A DNA stretch of 64,000 nucleotides, from contig NZ_JAIUIE010000004.1 of assembly GCF_020165495.1 (NCBI RefSeq), positions 340,694-404,693 of the forward strand, read 5' to 3'. Made by a program: the position numbers and the translations under genes. Shown here one piece after another: positions 26,107 through 36,442 of this stretch; positions within the stretch are counted from its first letter, which is position 1; every line of letters starts with the position of its first letter. The notes beneath the pieces are model-generated. The model did not search any database, had not been told where the DNA came from, and saw only the letters and a program-made list of their open reading frames with translations. This stretch comes from Mesorhizobium sp. BR1-1-16. GTDB taxonomy: Bacteria; Pseudomonadota; Alphaproteobacteria; Rhizobiales; Kaistiaceae.

Positions 26107-29100
26107 ATGTCAATCCTCGCCGCGCTTCGCCACGTCACCCGCTACCGCTACGACAAGCCGGTCGCGCTGGGGCCGCAGGTCATCCGCCTGCGCCCGGCGC
26201 CGCATTGCCGGACCAAGGTGCCGAGCTATTCGCTCTCGGTGAAACCCGCCAACCACTTCGTGAACTGGCAGCAGGATCCGCACGGCAACTGGCAGGCGCG
26301 CTTCGTCTTTCCCGAGAAGACGCAGGAATTCGAGATCGCCATCGATCTCGTCGCCGAACTCGAGGTCTACAATCCGTTCGATTTCTTCGTCGAGCCCTAT
26401 GCCGAGACGTTTCCCTTCACCTATGAGCCTTCGCTCGCCGAGGAGCTTGCCGCCTATCTGAAGCCGGAGCCGTCGGGACCTCTGCTCGATGCCTTTGTCG
26501 CCAGCATTCCGCGCGACACGATGCAGATCGTCGACTTCCTGGTCGCGATCAACCAGCGCCTGCAGGGCGACATCAAATATCTGATCCGCATGGAGCCCGG
26601 CGTGCAGACGCCGGAGGAGACGCTCGGCAACGCCTCCGGCTCGTGCCGCGACACCGGCTGGCTGCTGGTGCAGGCGCTGCGTAAGCTCGGCCTCGCCGCC
26701 CGTTTCGTCTCCGGCTATCTCATTCAGCTGAAGCCGGACGTCCCGGCGCTCGACGGACCATCGGGAACCGAGGTCGACTTCACCGACCTCCACGCCTGGG
26801 CCGAGGTCTATATCCCCGGCGCCGGCTGGGTCGGCATGGACCCGACGTCGGGCCTCTTCACCGGCGAAGGCCACCTGCCCCTCTCGGCGACGCCACATTA
26901 CCGCTCGGCCGCGCCGATCACCGGCAGCTTCGCGGCCGATCCCGACACGCGGACCGAATTCGATTTCGAAATGCGGATCGACCGCATCGCCGAGCAGCCG
27001 CGCGTCACGCTGCCCTTCTCGGATGAGAGCTGGGCGGCGCTGGACGCGCTCGGTCACAAGGTGGACGAGGAACTGAAGGCCAACGATGTCCGCCTGACCA
27101 TGGGCGGCGAGCCTACCTTCGTCTCGATCGATGACTACCAGTCGGCCGAGTGGAACACCGCGGCTGTCGGCCCGACCAAGCGGACACGCGCCGACGACCT
27201 CATCCGCCGCCTGCGCGACCGTTTCGCGCCCGGCGGCTTCCTGCATTACGGCCAGGGCAAGTGGTATCCGGGCGAGAGCCTGCCGCGCTGGACCTTCGCG
27301 ATCTACTGGCGCAAGGACGGCAAACCGATCTGGCAGGATGCGAACTGGATCGCGGCCGAGGGCAAGGCGGAGCGCGCTTCGGCTGACGATGCCAAGGCGC
27401 TGCTGGAAAATCTCTCCGAGCGGCTCGGCATCCCCCCGAGCTTCGTCATCCCCGCCTATGAGGATCCGGCGCACTGGATCCTCAAGGAAGCCGAGCTGCC
27501 GGAAAACGTGACGACGTCGGATTCGAAGCTGGAAGATGCCGAGGCGCGCGCCCGCATCGCCCGCGTCTTCGAGCGCGGCCTTGCCAATGCCTCGGGCTAT
27601 GTACTGCCCGTGCAGCGCTGGCAGGCGCAGGCGCGCTCGAAGCGGCGCTGGGCGTCCGAGCGCTGGCCGCTGCGCCGCGGGCGCATCTTCCTGGTGCCCG
27701 GCGACAGCCCGGTCGGCTACCGCCTGCCGCTTTCCTCGCTGCCCTATGTCCCGGCGTCGTCCTATCCGTTCATCGTCCAGGCTGATCCCGGTTCGATCAA
27801 CACGCCGCTGCCCGATCCGGAAGAGATCGCGGCGCAGCTTTCACGCCCCGGCACCGAGCGCGACGCCGAGCGGGCCGAGCAGATCGCCCAGTATTTCACC
27901 GGCACCGGCGCGGTGCGCACCGCGATCAGCATCGAGCCGCGCGATGGGCGGCTGTGCGTGTTCATGCCGCCGACCGAGCGGCTCGAGGACTATCTGGAGC
28001 TGATCGCCTCCGTCGAGGCAACGGCGCGCGAGCTCGAGCTTCCGGTGCATGTCGAGGGCTATCCGCCGCCGATCGATCCGCGCCTCAATGTGATCAAGGT
28101 GACGCCGGACCCCGGCGTGATCGAGGTCAACATCCATCCCTCCGCCGACTGGACGCAGTGCGTTGCGACGACTCGCGACCTTTATGAAGACGCACGGCAG
28201 GCGCGGCTCGGCACCGAGAAGTTCATGACCGACGGCCGCCATACCGGCACCGGCGGCGGCAATCATGTCGTGGTCGGCGGCGCCCATCCGGCCGACAGCC
28301 CGTTCCTGCGCCGCCCGGACCTCCTGAAGAGCCTCGTCACCTACTGGCAGCGCCATCCCTCGCTGTCGTTCCTTTTCTCGGGCCTCTTCATCGGGCCGAC
28401 GAGCCAGGCGCCGCGCATCGACGAGGCGCGCAACGATTCGCTCTATGAGCTCGAAATCGCGATGTCGAAGGTGTCGCCGCCCGGCTGGGGCGCGCCGCCG
28501 CCGCCCTGGCTGGTCGACCGCCTGTTCCGCAACCTGCTCGTCGACGTCACCGGCAATACGCATCGCGCCGAGATCTGCATCGACAAGCTCTATTCGCCGG
28601 ATGGGCCGACGGGCCGGCTCGGCCTCGTCGAGTTCCGCTCCTTCGAGATGCCGCCGGATTACCGGATGAGCCTTGCGCAGCAATTGCTGGTGCGCGCGCT
28701 TATTTCGTGGTTCTGGAAGCAGCCGCAGCAGGGTTCCCTGGTGCGCTGGGGCACGCAGCTGCATGACCGTTTCATGCTGCCGCATTTTGTCTGGGCCGAT
28801 TTCCTCGACGTGCTCGGCGATCTGCGCAATGCCGGCTATCCGTTCGATCCGGTCTGGTTCGAGGCACAGCGCGAGTTCCGCTTTCCCTTCTCCGGCGTCG
28901 TCGAGCAGCAGGGCGTGCGGCTCGAACTCCGGCAGGCGCTGGAGCCCTGGCATGTGCTCGGCGAGGAAGGGGCGATCGGCGGCACGGTGCGCTATGTCGA
29001 TTCGTCCGTCGAGCGGTTGCAGGTCAAGGCCGAGGGGCTCGATCCGCGCCGTCATATCGTCGCCTGCAATGGCCGCCGCCTGCCGATGACCTCGGCCGGC

Positions 29101-29430
29101 ACGGCCGGCAGCTTCGTCGCCGGCGTGCGCTTCAAGGCCTGGCAGCCGGCTTCCGGCCTGCATCCGACCATTCCGGTGCATGCGCCGCTCTTGTTCGACA
29201 TCGTCGACAGCTGGTCGGGCCGCTCGCTCGGCGGCTGCGTCTATCATGTCGCCCATCCCGGTGGCCGCAACTATGAGACATTTCCGGTGAATTCCTATGA
29301 GGCAGAGGCGCGTCGTCTCGCCCGCTTCGAGGCGATCGGCCATACCGGCGGCTCGTTCATGCCACCCGTCGAGCCCTCCTCGGCCGAATTCCCGCTGACG
29401 CTCGATCTTCGTCGTCCGGCCGGGATCTGA
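26107..29430 (+). CDS. Transglutaminase-like / DUF2126 fusion protein
   Basis: Protein of 1107 residues without a signal peptide. Residues 1-80 form the bacterial transglutaminase N-terminal beta domain ([24 protein letters not shown]). Residues about 150-250 are the transglutaminase-like core with catalytic Cys180 ([10 protein letters not shown]), His229 (DLHAWAEVY) and Asp245 (VGMDPTSG). The rest, from about 290 on, is DUF2126 (COG4196), rich in conserved Trp, Arg and His. It begins a three-gene unit with an ATP-grasp/alpha-E protein and a second transglutaminase, an association predicted by Iyer and colleagues to build and cut peptide-like bonds. The target is not known. The downstream GTG starts 4 bases after its stop. 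Confidence 0.88.
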   Translation: MSILAALRHVTRYRYDKPVALGPQVIRLRPAPHCRTKVPSYSLSVKPANHFVNWQQDPHGNWQARFVFPEKTQEFEIAIDLVAELEVYNPFDFFVEPYAETFPFTYEPSLAEELAAYLKPEPSGPLLDAFVASIPRDTMQIVDFLVAINQRLQGDIKYLIRMEPGVQTPEETLGNASGSCRDTGWLLVQALRKLGLAARFVSGYLIQLKPDVPALDGPSGTEVDFTDLHAWAEVYIPGAGWVGMDPTSGLFTGEGHLPLSATPHYRSAAPITGSFAADPDTRTEFDFEMRIDRIAEQPRVTLPFSDESWAALDALGHKVDEELKANDVRLTMGGEPTFVSIDDYQSAEWNTAAVGPTKRTRADDLIRRLRDRFAPGGFLHYGQGKWYPGESLPRWTFAIYWRKDGKPIWQDANWIAAEGKAERASADDAKALLENLSERLGIPPSFVIPAYEDPAHWILKEAELPENVTTSDSKLEDAEARARIARVFERGLANASGYVLPVQRWQAQARSKRRWASERWPLRRGRIFLVPGDSPVGYRLPLSSLPYVPASSYPFIVQADPGSINTPLPDPEEIAAQLSRPGTERDAERAEQIAQYFTGTGAVRTAISIEPRDGRLCVFMPPTERLEDYLELIASVEATARELELPVHVEGYPPPIDPRLNVIKVTPDPGVIEVNIHPSADWTQCVATTRDLYEDARQARLGTEKFMTDGRHTGTGGGNHVVVGGAHPADSPFLRRPDLLKSLVTYWQRHPSLSFLFSGLFIGPTSQAPRIDEARNDSLYELEIAMSKVSPPGWGAPPPPWLVDRLFRNLLVDVTGNTHRAEICIDKLYSPDGPTGRLGLVEFRSFEMPPDYRMSLAQQLLVRALISWFWKQPQQGSLVRWGTQLHDRFMLPHFVWADFLDVLGDLRNAGYPFDPVWFEAQREFRFPFSGVVEQQGVRLELRQALEPWHVLGEEGAIGGTVRYVDSSVERLQVKAEGLDPRRHIVACNGRRLPMTSAGTAGSFVAGVRFKAWQPASGLHPTIPVHAPLLFDIVDSWSGRSLGGCVYHVAHPGGRNYETFPVNSYEAEARRLARFEAIGHTGGSFMPPVEPSSAEFPLTLDLRRPAGI

Positions 29431-29434
29431 GGCG

Positions 29435-31942
29435 GTGCCCCGCCGGGAATCAACGCGCAAGAGCCGCGCCGTCGCCGAAAGGGCCGCGCGGCTCGTCAGG
29501 CATTACAAGCCGTTGCCGGGCGTCGCCGACGAGCTGATCGGCAAGGACGGCCGCATCCGCCCGCATTGGCAGCGCTTCGTCGACACCATGGCCGAACTCG
29601 GCAGCCGCGAGGTGGCGCATCGCTTCGCGCTCGCCGACCGTCATCTGGCCGAATCGGGCGTGGTGATGCGCGTCTATGGCGCGGAGACCGGCGACGAGCG
29701 GCCCTGGCCGCTGGCGCATGTGCCCTTCCTGATCGAGCCCGAGGAGTGGAAGCATCTCGAGGCCGGGCTGATCCAGCGGGCGAAGCTGCTCGACGCCATC
29801 CTCGGCGACACCTATGGCGACGGCACGCTGGCGGCCGATGGCGCGCTGCCGGCGGCGATCCTCGCCGGAAGTCCGGAATTCCTGCGCCCGCTGGTCGGCT
29901 CGCAGCCGGTCGGCGGCCATCACCTGCGCCTCTATGCCGTCGATGTCGGCCGCGGGCCCGATGGCGACTGGTGGGTGATCTCCGACCGCACCCAGGCGCC
30001 TTCCGGCGCCGGCTATGCGCTTGAAAACCGCATCGCGCTGTCGCAGGCGCTGCCCGACGTCTATCGCTCGTTCAAGGTCGAGCGCCTCGCCGGCTTCTTC
30101 CAGGATTTCCGCGCCGGCCTCAATGCGCTCAACCGCCATGAGGAGACGCGCGTCGCGCTGCTGACGCCGGGTCCGCTCAACGAGACCTATTTCGAGCACG
30201 CCTATCTCGCCCGCTATCTCGGCTTCGTGCTCGTCGAGGGCGAGGATCTCACGGTGCGCGACGACACGGTCTATATGCGCACCATCACCGGGCTGAAGCG
30301 CGCCGACGTGCTGCTGCGCCGTCTCGACGCCGATTTCGCCGATCCGCTCGAGCTCAACCCGGCCTCGCGGCTCGGCGTGCCCGGCCTTGCCGGCGCTGTC
30401 CGCCATCGCAATGTCGCCATCGCCAATGCGCTCGGGTCGGGCGTCGTCGAGGCGCGGGCGATGATGGGCTTCCTGCCTGGCCTTGCGCAGCGCATCCTCG
30501 GCGAAAAGCTGATCCTGCCGAATGTCGCCACCTGGTGGTGCGGACAGACGCTGGAGCGCGATCATGTCGTCGAACACTTCGACCGCATGGTGATCGCGCC
30601 GGCGCTGGGCGCCACGCTGCCGGGCATCCTCGCACGCGGTCCCGTCCTCGGCGCCAATCTGTCGCCCGAGGAAAAGGCCCAGCTCATCGATGCGATCGGC
30701 CGGCGCGGCCAGGACTATGTCGGGCAGGAAGTGGTGAAGCTCTCGACGACGCCGGTGTGGCGCGGCGAGGGCGACGACGCCCGGCTCGAGCCGCGGCCCT
30801 CGATCCTGCGCCTCTATGTCGCGCGCACCGCCGATGGCTGGAAGGCGATGCCGGGCGGTTTCTGCCGCATCTCCGAACGCACGGATGCCCGCGCCGTCAC
30901 GCTGCAGCAGGGCGGCGCCTCGGCCGATGTCTGGGTGCTCTCCGACGGCCCTGTCGCGGAAACGACGCTGCTCGGCTCGCCTGACAAGGTCGCGCTTCGC
31001 CGCGCCACCTCGACGCTGCCGAGCCGCGCCGCCGAGAACCTTTTCTGGCTCGGCCGCTATGTCGAGCGCACCGAACAGGCGCTGCGCCTCGTGCGCGCCG
31101 TCGCCGGCCGCCTCGTCGATGCCGAGGGGCATGGCGGCGCGGTGGCACGGCTCGTCGGCATCCTCGTTGCGGCGGGCGCGGCCGAATCCGATCGCGGTCC
31201 GATGCAGCCGGCCCGCCTGGCGCTCGCCGCGCTGACCGACCGGCGCGCCTTCAACACCATTCCGCGCCTCGCCGAGGCGTCGCGCCGGGCTGCTTCCGTC
31301 ATCCGCGACCGCCTGTCGCCCGATGCCTGGCGCGCCGTGGCGGATCTCGAAATCCTGCTCAACCGGCCGCTCGCCGCCCATACCGGCAGCGACATGCATG
31401 AGCGGGCCAGCGACGCGCTCAGGATCGTCGCCGCCTTTTCGGGCCTCGCACAGGAAAACATGGTGCGCCACAATGGCTGGCGCTTCCTCGAGATGGGCCG
31501 CCGCATCGATCGCGGCCTCGGCGTCGCCCGCGCGTCGCGCTTCTGCGGCCTTGCCGGGACGAGCGCCGAGCTCGACGCCCTGCTCGAGATCGCCGACAGC
31601 CAGATCACCTATCGCATCCGCTATGTCATGCAGGCGGCGCGCGTTCCCGTGGTCGATCTGGTGCTGCTCGATGGCGGCAATCCGCGCTCGCTCGCCTTCC
31701 AGGCCGATCGCATCCGCCAGTCGCTCGCCAATCTGCCGGGACATGCGCCGGCCGGCATGCTCGCGCCTGCCGATCGTCTCGCCTCGCGCCTTGCCTCGGA
31801 ACTGGAGACGGCGGACGCATCCGCTCTCGATGCCGACACGATCATCGGCTACGAGCAGACCCTGATGCGCATTTCCGACGAGATCGCGCTGGCCTATTTC
31901 ACCCATCGACGGCCGCTTTCGCCGCTCGAGGGCGGAGACTGA
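29435..31942 (+). CDS. Circularly permuted ATP-grasp / alpha-E domain fusion protein
   Basis: Protein of 835 residues joining two domains often encoded separately (COG2308 and COG2307). Residues about 80-480 are a circularly permuted ATP-grasp ligase; visible conserved stretches are ALENRIALSQALPDVYRSF, RVALLTPGPLNETYFEHAYLARYLGF and NALGSGVVEARAMMGFLPGL. Residues about 527-830 form the helical alpha-E domain, starting LPSRAAENLFWLGRYVERTEQ. ATP-grasp enzymes activate a carboxylate as acyl-phosphate for amide bond formation, so a peptide or amide ligase is the predicted role. The GTG start directly follows the stop of the DUF2126 gene, and its own stop is 2 bases before the next start, so the three genes are one operon. 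Confidence 0.9.
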   Translation: MPRRESTRKSRAVAERAARLVRHYKPLPGVADELIGKDGRIRPHWQRFVDTMAELGSREVAHRFALADRHLAESGVVMRVYGAETGDERPWPLAHVPFLIEPEEWKHLEAGLIQRAKLLDAILGDTYGDGTLAADGALPAAILAGSPEFLRPLVGSQPVGGHHLRLYAVDVGRGPDGDWWVISDRTQAPSGAGYALENRIALSQALPDVYRSFKVERLAGFFQDFRAGLNALNRHEETRVALLTPGPLNETYFEHAYLARYLGFVLVEGEDLTVRDDTVYMRTITGLKRADVLLRRLDADFADPLELNPASRLGVPGLAGAVRHRNVAIANALGSGVVEARAMMGFLPGLAQRILGEKLILPNVATWWCGQTLERDHVVEHFDRMVIAPALGATLPGILARGPVLGANLSPEEKAQLIDAIGRRGQDYVGQEVVKLSTTPVWRGEGDDARLEPRPSILRLYVARTADGWKAMPGGFCRISERTDARAVTLQQGGASADVWVLSDGPVAETTLLGSPDKVALRRATSTLPSRAAENLFWLGRYVERTEQALRLVRAVAGRLVDAEGHGGAVARLVGILVAAGAAESDRGPMQPARLALAALTDRRAFNTIPRLAEASRRAASVIRDRLSPDAWRAVADLEILLNRPLAAHTGSDMHERASDALRIVAAFSGLAQENMVRHNGWRFLEMGRRIDRGLGVARASRFCGLAGTSAELDALLEIADSQITYRIRYVMQAARVPVVDLVLLDGGNPRSLAFQADRIRQSLANLPGHAPAGMLAPADRLASRLASELETADASALDADTIIGYEQTLMRISDEIALAYFTHRRPLSPLEGGD

Positions 31943-31944
31943 TC

Positions 31945-32826
31945 GTGCTCTACGACATCAAGCTGGTGACCGAGTATCGCTATGCGAGCCCGGTGCCCTT
32001 CGCGCGGCAGGTGTTGCGGCTGCTGCCCGTCGAACGGCCGGGCCAGCGCGTCATTGCCGCTGACCTTTCCATTCGCCCGGCCCCGACCGAGCGCACGGAC
32101 AGCCTCGATTTCTTCGGCAACCGCATCACGACGGTCGCCTTCGCGTTTCCGCACAGCGAATTGCGGCTGGAGACGCGGGCTCGCGTGCTCGTCGAGAAGG
32201 CCGAGACGCGGGCGACGCAGAAGACGCCGCCCTTCGAGCAGATCCGGCGCAGCGCCGTCGCCGAAACCGATCTCGGGCCGAAATCGCCGGTGCATTTCCT
32301 GTTTGCGAGCCGCCTGATCGCCCTCGACGAGGCGATCGGCGACTATGCGCAGGAGAGCTTCCCGCCGGGAAAGCCGATCCTCGAAGGCGCCTTCGAGCTG
32401 ACGAAGCGGATCAAGGCCGAATTCAAATACGATCCCGAGGCGACGGATGTCAGCACGCTGCCGGCCGATGCCTTCGCCAAGCGCGCCGGCGTCTGCCAGG
32501 ACTTCGCGCATGTGATGATCGCCGGGCTCAGGACCATCGGCCTGCCGGCCGCCTATGTCAGCGGTTTCCTGCGCACAGAGCCGCCGCCCGGCCAGCCGCG
32601 CCTCGAAGGCGCCGACGCGACGCATGCCTGGGTCGCGGTCTGGTGCGGCCGCGAGGCGGGCTGGATCGGGCTCGATCCGACCAACGGCGTCCCCGCGGCC
32701 GAGGACCATGTCGTGCTCGCGGTCGGGCGGGATTATTCCGATGCGGCGCCGGCCGACGGCGTCATCGTGATCTCCGGCGACCATTCGATCGATGTTGCGG
32801 TTGACGTCATCCCGGTCGGTGCATAG
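31945..32826 (+). CDS. Transglutaminase-like cysteine protease/amidase
   Basis: Cytoplasmic protein of 293 residues with an N-terminal beta domain ([24 protein letters not shown]) and a transglutaminase core with Cys184 ([20 protein letters not shown]), His227 (ATHAWVAV) and Asp244 (GLDPTNG). Bacterial members of this group act as peptidases or amidases rather than cross-linkers. It is the third gene of the cluster and the second transglutaminase in it. The start is GTG, 2 bases after the ATP-grasp/alpha-E stop. The Anbu proteasome-like subunit that accompanies this cluster in many proteobacteria is not found in the 200 bases that follow or elsewhere in the window. Confidence 0.88.
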   Translation: MLYDIKLVTEYRYASPVPFARQVLRLLPVERPGQRVIAADLSIRPAPTERTDSLDFFGNRITTVAFAFPHSELRLETRARVLVEKAETRATQKTPPFEQIRRSAVAETDLGPKSPVHFLFASRLIALDEAIGDYAQESFPPGKPILEGAFELTKRIKAEFKYDPEATDVSTLPADAFAKRAGVCQDFAHVMIAGLRTIGLPAAYVSGFLRTEPPPGQPRLEGADATHAWVAVWCGREAGWIGLDPTNGVPAAEDHVVLAVGRDYSDAAPADGVIVISGDHSIDVAVDVIPVGA

Positions 32827-33026
32827 GTGGCGTGCGAGCCGTTCAAAGCTGCGGCACGCCGACAGGCTGGTATTTCGCGCCCGCACACGGTATCAGGACG
32901 GCAGCAATTGCTTCGCTATCCGGCCTGTCGGACTGGCTCGATGGCAGCGCGCGCGGCCCCGTGCCGCTTCGACGCTGCCGGCGTCGCCACCCGGAAGCCC
33001 GCGAGAACATAGGACCACTGACCGTC

Positions 33027-33308
33027 ATGTCATCCACGTTCGACATCGTTGCCGATGTGATCTCCGAGACGAGCGAAATCCCGCGCGAGAAGATCACGCC
33101 GGAGATGCACGCGATCGACGACCTCGGCATCGACAGCCTCGACTTCCTCGACATCGTGTTTGCGCTCGACAAGAAGTTCGGCATCAAGATTCCGCTCGAG
33201 CAGTGGACGCAGGAAGTGAATGCAGGCAAGGCCTCGGTCGAGGAGTATTTCCTGCTGAAGAACCTCTGCGCCCATATCGACGAACTGATCGCCAAGAAGA
33301 ACGCCTGA
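33027..33308 (+). CDS. acpXL: Acyl carrier protein AcpXL
   Basis: Specialised acyl carrier protein of 93 residues carrying the 27-hydroxyoctacosanoyl or similar very-long acyl chain to lipid A. The 4'-phosphopantetheine site is Ser37 in [60 protein letters not shown] is diagnostic of AcpXL and differs from housekeeping ACP. An open frame extends 65 codons upstream but has no resemblance to the family. First of six genes acpXL-fabZXL-fabF2XL-fabF1XL-adh2XL-lpxXL, in the order known from Rhizobium. The 200 bases before it hold no gene and should contain the promoter, though I see no convincing hexamers. Confidence 0.95.
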   Translation: MSSTFDIVADVISETSEIPREKITPEMHAIDDLGIDSLDFLDIVFALDKKFGIKIPLEQWTQEVNAGKASVEEYFLLKNLCAHIDELIAKKNA

Positions 33309-33315
33309 CGGCGAA

Positions 33316-33795
33316 ATGCGCCTCGAATATTTCCAGATGATCGACAGCGTCGTCACCTTCGACGCCGCTGCCGGAACCATTCACTGCCGGGCGATCGTCC
33401 CGGAGCGCAGTCCCGTGTTCGAGGGCCATTTCCCCGGCTATCCGATCATGCCGGGCGTGTTGCTCATCGAAACGATGGCGCAGGCCTCCGGCTATCTGAT
33501 CCTCGGCCTCAACGAACTCGCGCGCATGCCGTTCTTCATGGGCGTCAAGAAGGCGAAGTTCCGCAAGTTCGTCCAGCCCGGCGCGATCCTCGACGTCCAT
33601 GCCAGCCTCGTACACGAGGGCTCCGGCTTCACGGTGACCAATGCGCGGATCGAGCAGGATGGCCCGGTCTGCGATGCCGAGCTGACGCTCCGGATCATGG
33701 ATTTCCCCGCGGCTGAACTCCGCGGCGAACTCGTCAAGCGCGCGGAGGCGATCGGCCTGGCGCCGGGCGCCGCCCCCATCACGGAAGAATCATGA
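33316..33795 (+). CDS. fabZXL: 3-hydroxyacyl-ACP dehydratase FabZXL
   Basis: Hot-dog fold dehydratase of 159 residues that removes water from 3-hydroxyacyl-AcpXL during chain elongation. The catalytic His38 lies in FEGHFPGYPIMPGVLLIETMAQASGYL and the catalytic acid Glu52 in IETMAQ, both as in FabZ. It begins 7 bases after acpXL and overlaps fabF2XL by 4 bases (ATGA). Confidence 0.93.
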   Translation: MRLEYFQMIDSVVTFDAAAGTIHCRAIVPERSPVFEGHFPGYPIMPGVLLIETMAQASGYLILGLNELARMPFFMGVKKAKFRKFVQPGAILDVHASLVHEGSGFTVTNARIEQDGPVCDAELTLRIMDFPAAELRGELVKRAEAIGLAPGAAPITEES

Positions 33796-35006
33796 GCGCC
33801 CCGAACGACGTCCTCGTCACCGGCATCGGCCTCGTCTCCTCGCTGGGCGAGGGGCTCGATGCGCATTGGCACGCCATGGCCGAGACCGGCGCGCGGCCTC
33901 ATCCCGCCGAAACGGGCAAGTTCAAGCCGTTTCCCGTCTTCCCGATGGTGCCGCTCGAACTCGACAAGCAGATCCCGCGCCGCGCCGATATCCGCCAGAT
34001 GGAAACCTGGCAGCGGCTCGGCACCTATACGGCAGGCCTGGCGCTGGACGATGCCGGCCTCACCGGCGATGCCGAGCGGCTGGCCCGCATGGACATGGTG
34101 GTGGCTGCCGGCGGCGGCGAGCGCGACCTCGATGTCGACGGTCAGATCCTCGCCGGCCTCGAGACGGCGGCCGAGCCGGCCTCGTTTCTCAACGAGCATC
34201 TCGCCAACGACCTCAGGCCGACGCTGTTTCTCGCCCAGCTCTCCAATCTTCTCGCCGGCAATATCTCGATCGTCCACAAGGTGACCGGGTCGTCGCGCAC
34301 CTTCATGGGCGAGGAAATCGCCGGCATCAGCGCCGTCGAGGTTGCGGCGCGGCGCATCAGCGCCGGCCAGGGCGAACTTTTCCTCGTCGGGGCGGCCTAT
34401 AATGCCGAACGCAAGGACATGCTGCTGTCGCTCGCCATGGGCCGCACGCTCTGGCAGGGCGAGCCGGCAACGGTCTGGGAGCGCGGCGCGGCTGCCGAGG
34501 GCGGCATGATCACCGGCTCGGCCGGCGCCTTCCTCGTGCTCGAATCGCGCGCCCATGCCGAGGCGCGCGGCAAGTCGGCCTATGCGAAACTCTCCTCCGT
34601 CCTTTCAGGACGCAGCCGGCGCGGGCCGGGCGACGCCGCCAAGGTGGCGCGCAAGCAGTTCGACGAGCTTTCGGCACAGTTCGGTCCGACACCGCCCGGC
34701 GTTCTTTCCGGTGCCAACGGCATCGCCGCGGCGACCGCTGAAGAGCGCGCGCTCTGGGACGCGCTTGTCGCCGAGGGCAAGGTCGGCGGCGTCAGGGCGA
34801 CGCAGACGTTGATCGGCAACGCGATCGAGGCGGCCTTTCCGGTCCAGGTCGCACTTGCCGCACTGGCGATCGCGCGACACGGTTTCTATCTTCCGACGGA
34901 TGGCAGCGGCATCGAGCTGCCGGCGGCGACGCCGGCGCAGATCCTCGCCACCAGCTGGGGCTTCTGGCGCGGCGAGGGCATGGCACTCGTCGAAGCGGCG
35001 GACTGA
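33792..35006 (+). CDS. fabF2XL: Ketosynthase-like FabF2XL lacking catalytic residues
   Basis: Thiolase-fold protein of 404 residues in the beta-ketoacyl-ACP synthase II family and in the fixed position of fabF2XL. The active-site cysteine is missing: where FabF has A-C-T-S-G this protein reads HKVTGSS with Val164. The two catalytic histidines are also replaced, Asn309 in GANGIAA and Asn343 in TLIGNAIEAAF. The paired FabF1XL retains all three. By analogy with the KS-beta (chain length factor) of type II polyketide synthases, this protein may be a non-catalytic partner that sets chain length; that role is inference. It overlaps fabZXL and is followed by fabF1XL after 9 bases. Confidence 0.9.
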   Translation: MSAPNDVLVTGIGLVSSLGEGLDAHWHAMAETGARPHPAETGKFKPFPVFPMVPLELDKQIPRRADIRQMETWQRLGTYTAGLALDDAGLTGDAERLARMDMVVAAGGGERDLDVDGQILAGLETAAEPASFLNEHLANDLRPTLFLAQLSNLLAGNISIVHKVTGSSRTFMGEEIAGISAVEVAARRISAGQGELFLVGAAYNAERKDMLLSLAMGRTLWQGEPATVWERGAAAEGGMITGSAGAFLVLESRAHAEARGKSAYAKLSSVLSGRSRRGPGDAAKVARKQFDELSAQFGPTPPGVLSGANGIAAATAEERALWDALVAEGKVGGVRATQTLIGNAIEAAFPVQVALAALAIARHGFYLPTDGSGIELPAATPAQILATSWGFWRGEGMALVEAAD

Positions 35007-35015
35007 AGGAAGGAC

Positions 35016-36302
35016 ATGGCGATGGCCAAGACTCGCGATCACCTCGGACGACCGGTCGTCGCCGTCACCGGCATGGGCGTCGTCTCCTCGCTCGGCCAGG
35101 GCATCGACGACAACTGGGCGGCGCTGACCGCCGGCAAATCGGGCATCCACCGGATTACCCGCTTTCCGACGCTGCATATGCGCACCACCATCGCCGGAAC
35201 GGTCGATTTTCTCTATCCCGACGAAGTGCGCTCGCCGGTCCTTTCCGAGCGGCTCGCCCATCTCGCCGCCGCCGAGGCCGTGGAGCAATCGGGCATCGGC
35301 GCGCCGGGCGATTTTCCGGGCATGCTGTTCATGGCGGTGCCGCCGGTCGAGATCGAATGGCCGGCGCGGCGCGATTTCTTCGCCGGCACCGATCCCGAAG
35401 CCGGCGATGCCTATGACCGGATGATCCAGCGCGTGCTGTCGCTGAACGACCCGGACACCTATGAATTCGCGCTTTATGGCTGCGTCGCCGATCGCACCGC
35501 CGATCATTTCGGTACACGCGGCGCGCCGATCTCGCTGTCGACCGCCTGCGCCTCGGGCGCCTCGGCGATCCAGCTCGGCGTCGAGGCGATCCGCCGCGGC
35601 GATACGGAGGCGGCGCTGGTCGTCGGCACGGATGGCTCCGTGCGTATTGAGGGCCTCGTGCGCTTCTCGCTGCTTTCTGCGCTTTCGACGAGCAATGACG
35701 ACCCGGAAAAGGCTTCGCGGCCCTTCTCTAGGGATCGCGACGGCTTTGTGATGGCGGAAGGCGCCGGCGCCTTGGTGCTTGAGGATTATGACGCTGCGCG
35801 GGCGCGCGGCGCCAATATCCTCGGCGTCATCAGGGGCATCGCCGAAAAGGCCGATGATTTCCACCGGACCCGCTCGAAGCCGGATGGCTCGCCCGTGATC
35901 GCTGCCATCCAGCAGGCGCTCGACGATGGCGGCGTTTCGACTGCCGATGTCGACTACATCAATGCTCATGGCACCGGCACGCCGGAGAATGACAAGATGG
36001 AAGCGATGTCGCTGGAGGCTGTGTTCGGCGAGGCGCTGAAGGGCATCCCGATCTCGTCCAACAAGTCGATGATCGGCCATACGCTGACGGCGGCTGGCGC
36101 GATCGAGGCGGTGTTCTCGCTGAAGACGATCGCCGAAGGCCTGATCCCGCCAACGATCAACTATCACAACCCCGATCCGGCGATCCCGCTCGACGTGGTG
36201 CCGAATGTCGCGCGGGCGCAGCCCGTTTCGATGGTGCTGTCGAATTCGTTCGGCTTCGGCGGCCAGAATGCCTGCCTGCTGATCGCCGCAGAGCCGGCGT
36301 GA
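35016..36302 (+). CDS. fabF1XL: Beta-ketoacyl-ACP synthase FabF1XL
   Basis: Condensing enzyme of 428 residues that elongates the AcpXL-bound chain. The triad is intact: Cys178 (STACASGASAI), His318 (INAHGTGTPENDKME) and His355 (KSMIGHTLTAAGA). The N-terminal VVAVTGMGVVSSLG is standard for KAS II. Starts ATG at 35016 and 35022 are both possible; GAAGGA precedes the first. Expected to pair with FabF2XL. A gap of 140 bases separates it from adh2XL. Confidence 0.94.
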   Translation: MAMAKTRDHLGRPVVAVTGMGVVSSLGQGIDDNWAALTAGKSGIHRITRFPTLHMRTTIAGTVDFLYPDEVRSPVLSERLAHLAAAEAVEQSGIGAPGDFPGMLFMAVPPVEIEWPARRDFFAGTDPEAGDAYDRMIQRVLSLNDPDTYEFALYGCVADRTADHFGTRGAPISLSTACASGASAIQLGVEAIRRGDTEAALVVGTDGSVRIEGLVRFSLLSALSTSNDDPEKASRPFSRDRDGFVMAEGAGALVLEDYDAARARGANILGVIRGIAEKADDFHRTRSKPDGSPVIAAIQQALDDGGVSTADVDYINAHGTGTPENDKMEAMSLEAVFGEALKGIPISSNKSMIGHTLTAAGAIEAVFSLKTIAEGLIPPTINYHNPDPAIPLDVVPNVARAQPVSMVLSNSFGFGGQNACLLIAAEPA

Positions 36303-36442
36303 ACCGGGCCGCTGCACGCCGCGCTCTGGCGCAAGGGCGCGCGAACCGCTAAGCCTCAGCCATGAACCGCGGCCGCCTCCGGGCGGCCGTCAAGCCCTGC
36401 CGAAGGACGGCCGCTCTCGCGGCTGGATGGAACAAGATCTCG

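Noticed and set aside
29450..31906. 818-codon minus-strand open frame
   Set aside because: It lies exactly antisense to the ATP-grasp/alpha-E gene, is a reading-frame shadow of high-GC codons, and contains no recognisable domain, only Arg/Ala/Gly/Asp-rich sequence.
32827..33026. N-terminal extension of AcpXL or a small separate gene
   Set aside because: The open frame from 32832 resembles nothing, and AcpXL proteins are about 92 residues with the start found at 33027.
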